Below, piece after piece: positions 7,921 to 16,723 of a DNA stretch of 31,285 nt. Position 1 is the stretch's first letter. Each line of letters opens with the position of its first letter. The DNA is taken from the NCBI GenBank assembly GCA_002484335.1, contig DLJQ01000008.1:53709-84993 (forward strand), in the 5' to 3' direction. The notes beneath the pieces were generated by a model, which was not told the origin of the DNA, did no database searches, and saw nothing but the letters and a program-made list of their open reading frames with translations. The DNA is from Flavobacteriales bacterium UBA7612 (GTDB lineage: Bacteria; Bacteroidota; Bacteroidia; Flavobacteriales; Weeksellaceae). The translations under genes were made by a program, and so were the position numbers.

Positions 7921-8601
7921 ATGGTAAAACATTTATTTATTTTTATTTTTTGTTGTTCATGTTATATACAAGCACAATTTGCTATAGTTAATGACAAAGA
8001 TGGTTTTGTAAATGTAAGAGAGCAACAGAATACAACTTCTGAAATTTTAACTAAAATGAAAAATGGAAGTGTTGTAGCAATAGATCAAGAACCCAATAAA
8101 ACAAATTGGATTTTGGTTAATTATGATAAAGAAGCAGAAGGATATATTTTTCATGATCGATTAAAAGATGTAAAGTCTTTTGAGATAGTTCTTCCTAATC
8201 AACTTACTATAAATTCTGTCAATTTTGAAACGAAAGAATACAGAATTGAAATAGAAACAGAAGGTTTTAATCAAAAGAAACATACCATCACAAAAGAAGA
8301 AGATATAATTTATGCCATTGATGGACTTGAATTCTATGGAACTGATGGAATGGAGCCTTTAAAAGAAATAAAATCTTTTAAAATTTATTACAAAGGAAAT
8401 TTAGTGGAAATACCAAAAGAGTTTTATAGTAATTTATATAATATAGATATTAAGGATTTTCGATTGACTTATAATTTAAAATTGAATCAGTATTATTTGT
8501 TCGGTACTTTTGGTGATGGAGCTGCAACTTTTGATGCGATTTGGGTTTTGGAAAATGGAAAAATTGTTCAACAAATAGCTCAAGTTAATTTTTATGCATA
8601 A
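7921..8601 (+). CDS. Secreted SH3-like domain protein
   Basis: 226 residues. A signal peptide covers about residues 1-19 (ending YIQAQ). Residues 20-85 match the bacterial SH3 pattern (GFVNVREQQNTTSEILTKM, then GSVVAIDQ and WILVNY, GYIFHDRL), a fold that usually binds cell-wall peptides. The remaining 140 residues are beta-rich, end with a VLENGKIVQQ strand, and are not recognised. It is the first gene of a tight cluster: its stop overlaps the next start by 8 bp (ATGCATAA), which suggests translational coupling with the three paralogs behind it. Role unknown; an envelope function is inferred from the signal peptide and SH3 fold. Confidence 0.8.
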   Translation: MVKHLFIFIFCCSCYIQAQFAIVNDKDGFVNVREQQNTTSEILTKMKNGSVVAIDQEPNKTNWILVNYDKEAEGYIFHDRLKDVKSFEIVLPNQLTINSVNFETKEYRIEIETEGFNQKKHTITKEEDIIYAIDGLEFYGTDGMEPLKEIKSFKIYYKGNLVEIPKEFYSNLYNIDIKDFRLTYNLKLNQYYLFGTFGDGAATFDAIWVLENGKIVQQIAQVNFYA

Positions 8602-9124
8602 AATTATATTTTACATTATTATATTTTTATTTAGTGCTTTAGTTAATGCACAAAATATTTCTACTTCAACTTTTGGATCTATAAAAATAAACATGAGTTT
8701 TGAAGAAGTTTCGAGGTTAAATCCTAATCAACTTGCTGTCTTGGAAACAACAAATGAAGATATGCCAGTTCGGGATATTACTATAAATGGTATAAAATAT
8801 CATATTGTTTATTATAAAAATTTGGTGAATAAGAGAACGGAAGTTTATTCAGTGACTTCTACAGCTAGAACATTAAAAACATTATCAGGAATTAAGATTG
8901 GAAGTTCTTTAAAGGATTTGTGGAATGTTTATAAAAATTATGATGTTTCTATTCGAAATAGTAGTGATAATGAAAAAGGAACTGAAAATGCAACACGTGT
9001 TTTTATTTTGAATGATATAGATAATGGATGTTATTTGGCCTTTTATCTGAGTAATAATCTTGTAACAAGAATAGCATTAGTAAATGAATCGGGTTATTTA
9101 AATAATAATATCTATGAAAATTAA
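8594..9124 (+). CDS. Secreted protein, tandem paralog 1 (unrecognised family)
   Basis: 176 residues with a signal peptide (ending LVNAQ). Mature protein starts ISTSTFGSIKINMSFEEVSR and later has LKTLSGIKIGSSLKDLWNVY, so the same idea, a beta strand with I-x-IGxS followed by a helix, occurs twice. The C-terminal half ends in a strand of the F-x-L-NNL-V-RI type. The two genes downstream share the layout. The motif resembles the I-x-x-GMS-x-x-E-V-x-x-L of BamE/SmpA-like domains, but that is a pattern likeness only. Its start lies inside the SH3 gene's stop region, and its end overlaps the next gene by 11 bp, so the cluster behaves as one operon. Confidence 0.75.
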   Translation: MHKIIFYIIIFLFSALVNAQNISTSTFGSIKINMSFEEVSRLNPNQLAVLETTNEDMPVRDITINGIKYHIVYYKNLVNKRTEVYSVTSTARTLKTLSGIKIGSSLKDLWNVYKNYDVSIRNSSDNEKGTENATRVFILNDIDNGCYLAFYLSNNLVTRIALVNESGYLNNNIYEN

Positions 9125-9608
9125 TCTTTTTTTAGTAGGTTTTGTAGTAAGTACAATTTTTTGTTCTGCACAAATTTCAACTACACGAATGAATGACTTT
9201 AAAATAGGTATGTTTCCTTCGGATTTATTTAAGTTAATAGGAAATAAAGCAGCTGCAATAGCTATTGATACAGAATTTTCTATTGTAAATAAAGGAATTG
9301 AGTATACATTGTATGTTGGAGATGGGTACTTAAGTGGAGAGAATGGAGGTGCTTATTTAAAATCTATTTCTACAAAAAGTAAAAATATAAAAACACTTTC
9401 TGGCTTAGGAATAGGAAGTACTTTGGATGATTTATGGAATGCTTATTCTACAAAATACTATGTTTTCATCAATAAAGAAATCGAAGGAATACGATCTTTC
9501 TCTATACAAGATGAACAAAATGGAACGATATTAACTTTTGAGTTGATAAATGGAAGAGTAGATAAAATTGAAATAAATTCTTACAATCCTGAAGAATGTA
9601 CTTTGTAA
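9114..9608 (+). CDS. Secreted protein, tandem paralog 2 (unrecognised family)
   Basis: 164 residues with a signal peptide ending IFCSAQ. The mature protein opens with ISTTRMNDFKIGMFPSDLFK and carries the second shared block IKTLSGLGIGSTLDDLWNAY, followed by FSIQDEQNGTILTFELINGR. The shared blocks, similar length and adjacency show it arose by gene duplication with its neighbours. It ends in a Cys-containing tail (EECTL), echoed by NEGC in paralog 3. Its ATG lies 11 bp before the stop of the previous gene. An 80-bp gap to the next paralog holds no hairpin or clear promoter. Function not recognised. Confidence 0.75.
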   Translation: MKINLFLVGFVVSTIFCSAQISTTRMNDFKIGMFPSDLFKLIGNKAAAIAIDTEFSIVNKGIEYTLYVGDGYLSGENGGAYLKSISTKSKNIKTLSGLGIGSTLDDLWNAYSTKYYVFINKEIEGIRSFSIQDEQNGTILTFELINGRVDKIEINSYNPEECTL

Positions 9609-9688
9609 GTAGTTATTGTATATGTCTATTAAGAATTTCTCGCTATAGGCATTATTAAAAAAATCAAAATTATAAATAAAATAAAATC

Positions 9689-10204
9689 ATGAAAAAATTA
9701 TTACTTATTACAGCTTTGTTCATAAGTTTTTTTGGAATAGCACAAGTTTCTACAACTCGTATAAATGATATTAAATTAGGAATGAAATTCTCAGAATTAG
9801 AGAAATTAACTGGACAAAAAATTAAATTAAAGTTAAATGAATATGGTTATCCTGCAGATGATTTAACAATTGTTTTTAAAGGGATTACGTATAAAATTTT
9901 ATTAACAACAAACGGAGAAGAAGGAGTTGCTAATAATTTTTATGTTTATAGAGTAAAATCATCTGATTCTACTTTAAAAACTTTATCTGGTGTAAAAATA
10001 GGAAGTAGTTTAGATGAATTAATTTCTAAATATAAAGATTACAATATTTCTATTTTTGATGGTTATGATGAAAAAACGGATAAAAGAACAAAAGCATTGC
10101 GTTATTTTAATGTAGAAGATTTTGATGCTGGAAGTATTTTACAATTTAATATTGTTAATGGGAAAGTTATTTCTTTTGAAGTAACGTATAATGAAGGTTG
10201 TTAA
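9689..10204 (+). CDS. Secreted protein, tandem paralog 3 (unrecognised family)
   Basis: 171 residues; signal peptide ends FFGIAQ. It gives the clearest version of the family: VSTTRINDIKLGMKFSELEK, then after a variable middle LKTLSGVKIGSSLDELISKY, then YFNVEDFDAGSILQFNIVNG and a final strand. The two IKLGMKFSEL/VKIGSSLDEL blocks look like an internal duplication, so each protein may be two copies of a small alpha/beta unit. The middle parts differ strongly between the three paralogs while the frame blocks stay, a pattern seen in families that diversify a binding surface. Function not recognised. The gene ends just before a long palindromic terminator. Confidence 0.75.
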   Translation: MKKLLLITALFISFFGIAQVSTTRINDIKLGMKFSELEKLTGQKIKLKLNEYGYPADDLTIVFKGITYKILLTTNGEEGVANNFYVYRVKSSDSTLKTLSGVKIGSSLDELISKYKDYNISIFDGYDEKTDKRTKALRYFNVEDFDAGSILQFNIVNGKVISFEVTYNEGC

Positions 10205-10211
10205 GATTAAT

Positions 10212-10269
10212 TATTACATAAAAACAAATTGGCACTATTTAAATAGTGCCAATTTGTTTTTATGTAATA
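10212..10269. terminator. 58-bp perfect palindrome between convergent genes
   Basis: The two 29-bp arms (10212-10240 and 10241-10269) are exactly complementary with no spacer; the centre reads CACTATTTAAATAGTG. Both outer parts carry A- or T-rich runs (AAAAACAAATT and AATTTGTTTTT), so it can terminate transcription from both sides: the secreted paralog operon from the left and the nuclease gene from the right. Confidence 0.85.
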
Positions 10270-10281
10270 TAGAATTTAAAA

Positions 10282-11328
10282 TTATTTTTTAGTAATTTTT
10301 CTTGTTAAGATAGTCCCATCTTTTAGTTCTATAGCAAGAATAAAAATCTTGTTAGAGTAATTTTTTAAATCTATAGTTTTTGTTACATATTGTTTTAAAA
10401 GTTGACCGTTAATAGTGTATAAATTAACTTTTTTGAAATTTTGAGCAACAATGTTTATTTTATTTGTTTTAGAGTCATAAGAAACTTTTAGATTGTTATT
10501 CGAGTTGCTTTTTTCTAACTCTTTCCACGTATTTTCTGCTTTTTCTCCTCCCCAAATGATTGTTGCTAAATAAGGATTATCTATAAACGGATTTCTACTG
10601 CCTTGTTTTGCTGCAATAACTTCATTTCTTACTTTTTCAAATTCTGATACTTTATCTTGTGCATTCCATTTAAGGAACATTGTTGGCATTTTATCTTTAT
10701 TAGTAGTTGCTTTATTGTACGCTACTTTTTGTGGATCAGTTTCTAAACCATAATGTAAATACATATACATTACAATTCTTGCAACATCGCCAGTCCATTC
10801 GTCACCAGGATAAAAAGCTCCGTTGTTTAATTTTGCTTTTCCATCTTTATCAATCGCTGATTTTTCTCTGTATGGATTATTATTTCTTGTTGCATTTATT
10901 TGTCTGTCGACAGCTCGTAGGTTATGTGCATCAGTTCCTGTTCCTGGATGGCTTGTATCTAATTTAGGAACAGCCAAAGATTTTGGAAAAACATGTTCTC
11001 TTTCCCATTTTCCATTTGGGGTTTCATTTTGTTTTCCTTGATTTTTGTTATTAACATCTCTTGTTCGTTGTTCAGAGAATTTTTTAGAACTATCAGAAAA
11101 TCCATAAATCATCAAAACTTTATTTTTTGATTCAGGGGCTAAATCTGATTTGTTAAGTATATTCCAAACTCCAGGAGTATAGTTAGTAGAATGGTGTGTG
11201 GCGTTGATCAAATCATGTAATTCTTCCTTTACTTTACTACCATTTTGTTTAAAGTTAATCCCCTCATAATAATCTGGAATTTGTGAAAATAGTAAAGCAG
11301 GAAAGAATATTAATAAAATATTTTTCAT
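10282..11328 (-). CDS. Secreted endonuclease I family nuclease with T9SS sorting domain
   Basis: 348 residues from the ATG at 11328. The frame is open to a TTG at 11334, but only the ATG gives a clean signal peptide (MKNILLIFFPALLFSQ). The body matches the His-Me-finger endonuclease I/NucM family: WEREHVFPKS with the catalytic His at about 112, followed by GTDAHNLRAVDRQINATRNN, which supplies the metal-binding Asn, and the GDVARIVMYMYLHY helix. These enzymes cut DNA or RNA without strict sequence preference outside the cell. The last 80 residues (VSYDSKTNKINIVAQ, LYTINGQLL, then a basic end) form a type IX secretion sorting domain, so it is probably exported through T9SS to the surface or medium. 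It faces the paralog cluster and has no operon partner. Confidence 0.9.
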   Translation of the reverse strand: MKNILLIFFPALLFSQIPDYYEGINFKQNGSKVKEELHDLINATHHSTNYTPGVWNILNKSDLAPESKNKVLMIYGFSDSSKKFSEQRTRDVNNKNQGKQNETPNGKWEREHVFPKSLAVPKLDTSHPGTGTDAHNLRAVDRQINATRNNNPYREKSAIDKDGKAKLNNGAFYPGDEWTGDVARIVMYMYLHYGLETDPQKVAYNKATTNKDKMPTMFLKWNAQDKVSEFEKVRNEVIAAKQGSRNPFIDNPYLATIIWGGEKAENTWKELEKSNSNNNLKVSYDSKTNKINIVAQNFKKVNLYTINGQLLKQYVTKTIDLKNYSNKIFILAIELKDGTILTRKITKK

Positions 11329-11401
11329 CTGCAAGTAATAAATTAAGTGCGCGAAAATAAATATTAAATAAAGAATTAAAAATCTAAATTTTTAAAAATA
11401 A

Positions 11402-12280
11402 TTATTCAGATTGTTTTATATACTGCTTTGGAGTAACACCGTATTTCTTTTTAAATGCTGAAATAAAATGAGATGGATTTTCGTAACCTATTTCAAAAGA
11501 AATATCTTTTACTTTTTGTTTTTTTTCTTCTAATTTATGTAAAGCATATTCTAGTTTTTTATCTAGTAAATAACCATAAATTGTAGTTCCATAAATTTCT
11601 TTAAAACCTTCTTTTAGATGATACTCAGAAATAGAAAATTTTTCGCAAAGCTGTTTGATTGTAGGAGGGTTTTTATAATCAGCAACTAAATAATCTTTTA
11701 TTTCCTTAATCTGTTTACTTTCTTTTTCATCATTTAGAAAAGGACAATGTTCGTTTTCATTTTCAATTTCAGAAAAATAAAGTGTGAATAATTCATATAA
11801 CTTTCCTATTAAAAATAGATTTTGAAATTGAGGAGAAAGTTTCATTTGTTCTATTTGATTTAGAACAATTTTTAATGCAGGAAAAATATCACGTTCAATA
11901 TAAAATTTTTCTTTATTCATACTTGAAATTAAATCATTTTGAATTTCATATTCTGCAAATAATTCATGTAATTTTTGAATCGATAAAACAATGATATAAA
12001 CTTTACTTTCTGCATTAATATTTAAACTAAGAGGAATGTCTAAAGTTGGATAATAGAATAAAAAACTTTTATTTTCATGTAGATTGATTTTATAAATACC
12101 ATTATTAAAATTAAATGTCAAAGATCCTTTTGTACAAAAATAGAATTGTATATACCTCTTATCAATACCTTTTAAAATTGATTCTGTAGATTCTGTAAAG
12201 TTATCTATTTGAGCTATATAGATGTCGGTAGATAACTTGTGTTCAGTGATTTTACTTTTATGGGTATTTTTTAAATCCAT
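11402..12280 (-). CDS. AraC-family transcriptional regulator beside the heme operon
   Basis: 292 residues. The C-terminal 100 residues form two helix-turn-helix units: PTIKQLCEKFSISEYHLKEG and VKDISFEIGYENPSHFISAF, followed by KKKYGVTPKQYI, the AraC signature. The N-terminal part (about 1-190) is a sensing domain of unknown ligand. It is divergent from hemA across 196 bp, the usual place for a local regulator, so control of tetrapyrrole synthesis is plausible but inferred. In the shared gap a TATTTTTG box precedes hemA; no convincing operator repeat was found. Confidence 0.9.
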   Translation of the reverse strand: MDLKNTHKSKITEHKLSTDIYIAQIDNFTESTESILKGIDKRYIQFYFCTKGSLTFNFNNGIYKINLHENKSFLFYYPTLDIPLSLNINAESKVYIIVLSIQKLHELFAEYEIQNDLISSMNKEKFYIERDIFPALKIVLNQIEQMKLSPQFQNLFLIGKLYELFTLYFSEIENENEHCPFLNDEKESKQIKEIKDYLVADYKNPPTIKQLCEKFSISEYHLKEGFKEIYGTTIYGYLLDKKLEYALHKLEEKKQKVKDISFEIGYENPSHFISAFKKKYGVTPKQYIKQSE

Positions 12281-12451
12281 TTCAATTAATGAGGTTTATC
12301 ATATAAAAAAGCTGATTTTTATCAAATTCACTCTTTATAAAGGTTCAGAAACAAATATAAAACATTAATTTATAATAATTCTAAAAAAGCAAACTTTAAT
12401 TTTTAGAGGTATTTTTTATTTTTAAAGTTATTTTCACATTTGTTTAGAGAC

Positions 12452-12459
12452 TATTTTTG
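12452..12459 (+). promoter_or_regulatory. Possible -7 box for hemA
   Basis: TATTTTTG fits TAnnTTTG and lies 17 bp before the hemA ATG. No TTG is present at the right distance upstream, as might be expected for a promoter that needs an activator, so the call is weak. Confidence 0.35.
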
Positions 12460-12476
12460 TACCAGTATTTGAGAAA

Positions 12477-13724
12477 ATGACAATAAAAGGAAACAACAAG
12501 GAGGAAAACTTTTACGTAATAGGAATTAGCTATGAAAAAGCTGATGCTGAAACAAGAGGTAAATATACATTTTTTCCTGAGCAAGTAGGTGAGTTTACAA
12601 AAGATTCTAAATCGAATGGTTTAGACAATTTTTTTATTGTATCAACTTGTAATCGTACAGAGTTTTATGGTTTTGCAGAAAACGAAGATCAAATTGTAGA
12701 ACAATACTGTAAATATACAGAAGGTAATGCGCAAGATTTTCGCAATTTTATGGTTGTAAAAGAAGGTGTTGAGGCAATTAACCATTTGTTCCGTGTTTCT
12801 TCTGGATTAGAAAGTCAAATTTTAGGTGATTTCGATATTATTGGTCAAATCAAAATTTGGTTTAATAGATTCAAAAAAGAAGGAGCTTCAAATGCTTTTC
12901 TTGAAAGATTAGTAAATACTGCAATACAAATTAGTAAAAAAGTTAAGAATGAAACTTTTTTAAGTAATGGTTCTGCATCTGTTGCTTATTCGGCAGTAAA
13001 TTTTATACAAGCGACACAAGGAAATTTAGATAATAAAAATATCCTTTTGTATGGCATTGGTAAAATTGGTCGTAATACATGTGCTAACTTAGTAAAGCAT
13101 TATCCAAATACAAATATTACATTAATAAACAGAACCAAGGAAAAAGCAGAAGTTCTTGGGCTTAAATATGATATTACTGTAAAAGATCATAGTGAATTAA
13201 AACAAGAATTAGAAAAAACAGATATTCTAATTGTTGCAACAGGCGCTAGTAATTATACAATTACTGAGGAAATGATTCCTTATGATAAAGAAATGACTAT
13301 TATTGATATGTCAGTTCCAGAAAATGTAATTCATACATTAGCAGCTCGTGAAACAATACAATTAGTAAATGTTGATGGTTTATCTAAAATGGTAGATGAT
13401 ACAATTGCACAACGTCGTAATGCAATACCAGAAGCTTTAGCAATTATTGAAGAACATTCTTCTGAGTTTTACGATTGGTTAGAAACAAGAGAATTAGTGC
13501 CCGCAATTCAGTCATTTAAAGATAGATTAGATTTTTTCCAATCTTTTGCTTTAAATAACTTGAAAAAAGATAATATAACTATCGACGAAAGTGAAACACT
13601 TTTAACTGAAAAAGTTATTCAAAAGATAACAAATCAATTTGCATCTTATTTAATTGAAAATAAAGATAATGCAGATGAAACTATACAGTTAATGGAAAAA
13701 ATGTTTCGTTTAAAACAAGCTTAA
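12477..13724 (+). CDS. hemA: Glutamyl-tRNA reductase
   Basis: 415 residues. It reduces the glutamate of Glu-tRNA to glutamate-1-semialdehyde with NADPH, the first step of the C5 route to heme and other tetrapyrroles. The catalytic cysteine lies in STCNRTEFYG (about C58), the substrate domain continues with RVSSGLESQILGDFDIIGQI (about 107-126), the NADPH-binding site is the Rossmann turn YGIGKIGRN (192-200), and a helical dimerisation domain closes the protein. Lengths and order are those of the family. It heads an operon with hemC 8 bp behind. The start at 12477 is supported by the divergent regulator and promoter-like box just upstream. Confidence 0.96.
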   Translation: MTIKGNNKEENFYVIGISYEKADAETRGKYTFFPEQVGEFTKDSKSNGLDNFFIVSTCNRTEFYGFAENEDQIVEQYCKYTEGNAQDFRNFMVVKEGVEAINHLFRVSSGLESQILGDFDIIGQIKIWFNRFKKEGASNAFLERLVNTAIQISKKVKNETFLSNGSASVAYSAVNFIQATQGNLDNKNILLYGIGKIGRNTCANLVKHYPNTNITLINRTKEKAEVLGLKYDITVKDHSELKQELEKTDILIVATGASNYTITEEMIPYDKEMTIIDMSVPENVIHTLAARETIQLVNVDGLSKMVDDTIAQRRNAIPEALAIIEEHSSEFYDWLETRELVPAIQSFKDRLDFFQSFALNNLKKDNITIDESETLLTEKVIQKITNQFASYLIENKDNADETIQLMEKMFRLKQA

Positions 13725-13732
13725 AATTAATC

Positions 13733-14662
13733 ATGAAAACAATAAAAATTGGTACACGTCAAAGTCCATTAGCACTTTGGCAAGCCAATAAGGTAGCTTC
13801 TATTTTAGAAGCTAAAGGGCATCCAACAGAAATAGTTCCTATTACTTCGGAAGGAGATCAAAATTTAAAACAACCTATTTATTCACTTGGATTAACAGGT
13901 GTTTTTACTCGTTCGTTGGATATTGCCTTGTTAAATGATAAAGTAGATATTGCTGTACATTCTTTAAAAGATGTACCAACAGTTTTACCTGAAAGTTTAG
14001 AGTTAATTGCTTATCCGGAAAGAGCTAGTTCAGCTGATATTTTAGTTTATAAATCAGAAGATATTTTCGAAAAAGAACATCGCATAATAGCGACAGGTTC
14101 TTTACGTAGAAAAGCATTTTGGCATCATCAATACCCAAATGATACTATTGTAGATTTACGAGGGAATGTACAATTACGTTTAAAGAAATTACAAGATAAT
14201 ACAGAGTGGGACGGGGCTATTTTTGCTTTTGCAGGATTAGATCGTTCAGAAATATTAGATGAGTTAAAAGATAAAGGTCTTCATTACAAAGTAATCGATT
14301 GGATGATTGCTGCTCCATCACAAGGAATTTTAGGAATTGTAGCTAAAGAAGGATTAGATTTAAGTGATATTAATAATCCAGAATGTGAACGTTTTGCAAC
14401 TGTAGAACGTCAATTTCTTAATGTATTAGAAGGAGGATGTACAGCCCCAATTGGTGCATTGGTCGAAAAAATAGACGAAGAAAACTATTCTTTTAAAGGT
14501 GCAATTTTATCGATTGATGGACAAGAAATGATAGCTATCGAAAGACAGTTCAAAGCAAGTGAATACCAAACAAAAGGAAAAGAATTTGCTGAAGAATGTA
14601 TTGCACAAGGAGCAGGTAAATTGATAGAAGCAATAAAAAAGGAAATTGCAGAGAAATCGTGA
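13733..14662 (+). CDS. hemC: Porphobilinogen deaminase (hydroxymethylbilane synthase)
   Basis: 309 residues. It joins four porphobilinogen units into hydroxymethylbilane. The N-terminus is textbook (IKIGTRQSPLALWQANKV), the catalytic Asp sits in HSLKDVPT (about D80), the phosphate- and cofactor-binding Arg cluster is TGSLRRKAFW and DLRGNVQLRLKKL, and the cysteine that carries the dipyrromethane cofactor is in EGGCTAPIGA (about C236). It follows hemA by 8 bp, and its TGA stop overlaps the GTG start of hemD (GTGA). Confidence 0.97.
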   Translation: MKTIKIGTRQSPLALWQANKVASILEAKGHPTEIVPITSEGDQNLKQPIYSLGLTGVFTRSLDIALLNDKVDIAVHSLKDVPTVLPESLELIAYPERASSADILVYKSEDIFEKEHRIIATGSLRRKAFWHHQYPNDTIVDLRGNVQLRLKKLQDNTEWDGAIFAFAGLDRSEILDELKDKGLHYKVIDWMIAAPSQGILGIVAKEGLDLSDINNPECERFATVERQFLNVLEGGCTAPIGALVEKIDEENYSFKGAILSIDGQEMIAIERQFKASEYQTKGKEFAEECIAQGAGKLIEAIKKEIAEKS

Positions 14663-15336
14663 TTAAGAAGATTTTATTTACTAAATCTATTCCATCAATC
14701 ATTTTAAAAAATGCTTTTGGTGATAATGTTGAGGTAGTTTGCCGACCAACATTACAAATAGATTTCAATACAGTAGATAAAATCTCAGAACAGATAGATT
14801 CTTCAATTGAGCAATATATTGTAACTAGTCAAAATACAGTAGAAGCCATTCAAGAACTGGATTTAAAAGGTAATTTTTTTGTAGTTGGGAAAAAAACAGC
14901 CGAGAAATTAATAACACAAAATAGAAATGTTATTTTGGTTGAAGATTATGCAGAAGACTTAGCAGAAAAACTAATCAGTAATAATTATTCGCCAAAATGG
15001 AATTTTTTGTGTGGTTCATCTCGTCGAGAAACACTAATCAAATTACTTACAGAAGCCAATCATCATGTAAATCAAGTGACAACTTATTATTCAGAACAAA
15101 TAAGTTATCAGCTCGAAGAATATTTTGATGCTTATGCATTTTTTAGTCCATTATCATTCAAAGCATTTCATCAAAAAAATGCTATTCCAAAAACTTCTTG
15201 TATTTTTACAGTAGGAAAAACAACAACTTCTGCGATACAAGAAATTTATCCAGAACATACAATAATAACTGCAGATATTCCTTTGATAGAAACAGTTATA
15301 GAAAATATAAAAAAATATATCAATGATAAAAAATGA
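14659..15336 (+). CDS. hemD: Uroporphyrinogen-III synthase
   Basis: 225 residues. It cyclises hydroxymethylbilane while flipping ring D to give uroporphyrinogen III. HemD sequences are poorly conserved, so the call rests on position between hemC and hemE plus the family pattern of two alpha/beta halves: IVTSQNTVEAI in the first and FFSPLSFKAF and TVGKTTTSAI in the second, the latter typical of the C-terminal active cleft. It starts with GTG overlapping the hemC stop and ends inside the hemE start region, so all three are probably translationally coupled. Confidence 0.88.
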   Translation: MIKKILFTKSIPSIILKNAFGDNVEVVCRPTLQIDFNTVDKISEQIDSSIEQYIVTSQNTVEAIQELDLKGNFFVVGKKTAEKLITQNRNVILVEDYAEDLAEKLISNNYSPKWNFLCGSSRRETLIKLLTEANHHVNQVTTYYSEQISYQLEEYFDAYAFFSPLSFKAFHQKNAIPKTSCIFTVGKTTTSAIQEIYPEHTIITADIPLIETVIENIKKYINDKK

Positions 15337-16351
15337 TTTGCTTTTAAAAGCATTGAGAGGAGAAGAAGTAGAACGTCCGCCAGTTTGGATGATGCGCCAA
15401 GCAGGAAGATATTTACCAGAATTTATCGAGTTAAGAGATAAATACGATTTCTTTACACGTTGTCAAACACCAGAATTAGCTGCAGAAATTACAGTACAGC
15501 CAATTCGTCGTTTCCCATTAGATGCCGCAATTATTTTTTCGGATATATTAGTTGTTCCACAAGCAATGGGAATGAATTTCGAAATGAAACCAGGGGTTGG
15601 TCCTTGGTTAGAGAATCCTATTCGTACAGCACAAGACGTAGAAAAAGTTTATATTCCTGATGTTGAAGAAGAGTTAGGTTACGTTTATGCAGCAATGGAT
15701 ATTACAAAAAAAGAGTTGGACGATAAAATACCATTAATTGGTTTTGCAGGTTCACCTTGGACATTGTTATGTTATGCAGTAGAAGGGAAAGGTTCTAAAT
15801 CTTTTGATATAGCAAAAGGATTCTGTTTTCAAAATCCAGTTGCAGCTCACCAATTATTGGAAAAAATTACACAAACAACAATTCAGTATTTACTAAAAAA
15901 AGTAGAACACGGAGCTAATGTAATTCAAATTTTCGATTCATGGGGAGGAATGTTATCACCAAAAGATTATGACGAATTTTCTTGGAAATACATCGAGCAA
16001 ATTGTAAACGAATTATCTAAAGTAGTTCCAGTTACTGTTTTTGCAAAAGGATGTTGGTTTGCTCTAGAAAAAATGGCAGATTCTAAGGCATCAGCTTTAG
16101 GAGTAGATTGGACAATAACACCACAATTAGCAAGAGAATTTACAGGATTCAAGAAAACATTACAAGGGAATTTTGATCCATCACGTTTATTATCTCCACC
16201 AGAAATAATTCAAAAAATGGTAAAAGAAATGATAGACGATTTTGGTACTTATAAATACATCGCTAATCTAGGACATGGAATTTTACCAAATGTCCCAGTA
16301 GAAAACGCACAAGCTTTTATAGAAGCTGTTGTAAACTATAAAAAATCTTAA
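15323..16351 (+). CDS. hemE: Uroporphyrinogen decarboxylase
   Basis: 342 residues. It removes four carboxyl groups from uroporphyrinogen III to give coproporphyrinogen III. Diagnostic blocks are RPPVWMMRQAGRYLPEF (about 18-34, with the substrate-binding Arg residues), AAIIFSDILVVPQAMG with the catalytic Asp, GFAGSPWTLLCYAVEGKGS, and LGHGILPNVP near the end. Its ATG overlaps the hemD end by 14 bp. It is the last gene of the operon; a terminator follows. Later heme genes (hemF/hemN, hemB, hemL) are not in the window. Confidence 0.97.
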   Translation: MIKNDLLLKALRGEEVERPPVWMMRQAGRYLPEFIELRDKYDFFTRCQTPELAAEITVQPIRRFPLDAAIIFSDILVVPQAMGMNFEMKPGVGPWLENPIRTAQDVEKVYIPDVEEELGYVYAAMDITKKELDDKIPLIGFAGSPWTLLCYAVEGKGSKSFDIAKGFCFQNPVAAHQLLEKITQTTIQYLLKKVEHGANVIQIFDSWGGMLSPKDYDEFSWKYIEQIVNELSKVVPVTVFAKGCWFALEKMADSKASALGVDWTITPQLAREFTGFKKTLQGNFDPSRLLSPPEIIQKMVKEMIDDFGTYKYIANLGHGILPNVPVENAQAFIEAVVNYKKS

Positions 16352-16378
16352 GAGAATATTCTTTTTAAGTGAACTTAG

Positions 16379-16413
16379 AAAAAAGGTTGTTTTGTTAGAA
16401 ACAACCTTTTTTT
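16379..16413 (+). terminator. Terminator of the hem operon
   Basis: A 12-bp perfect stem (AAAAGGTTGTTT at 16381-16392, AAACAACCTTTT at 16399-16410) with a 6-nt loop runs into T-rich sequence. Confidence 0.9.
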
Positions 16414-16460
16414 ATTTTTTTAAGTAGTATAGAAAAATTAATTTTCATCTAACATTAATT

Positions 16461-16570
16461 TGGGCGTTCCCTACGGTCGGGTTTTTCGTTTCAATCTTTT
16501 ACAATTGGCATTACATTTCGAGAGCCTCAATGATCAATTATAAAAGGATTTCCACTGCAACCCCTAACGC
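16461..16570 (+). repeat. Structured intergenic element, copy 1
   Basis: Conserved blocks in order: TGGGCGTTCC, GGTCGGGTTTTTCGTTTCAA, TCTTTTA, a variable loop, TAAAAGGATTTCCACTGCAA, CCCCTAACGC. The ends pair (GCGTT 16464-16468 with AACGC 16566-16570) and the inner TCTTTTACAATTG pairs with CAATTATAAAAGGA. It shares this plan with copies at 20968-21044 (minus) and 23850-23949 (plus). The remaining gap to the next gene (16571-16723) is AT-rich with nothing recognisable. Confidence 0.75.
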
Positions 16571-16723
16571 GATTCTTGTAAAGAATAAATAATAGTTTTT
16601 CACGCTTTATTCATTACATATAATAAATATTTTTTTTATTTTAGAACCTGTTTAAATTTATATTGTAAAAAAATAAATAAGTATTGGTTTTAATAATTAA
16701 TAGTATATATTATTGATAATAAG

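Noticed and set aside
10707..11041. Two plus-strand open frames opposite the nuclease gene
   Set aside because: Antisense to the conserved nuclease motifs, which clearly set the coding strand.
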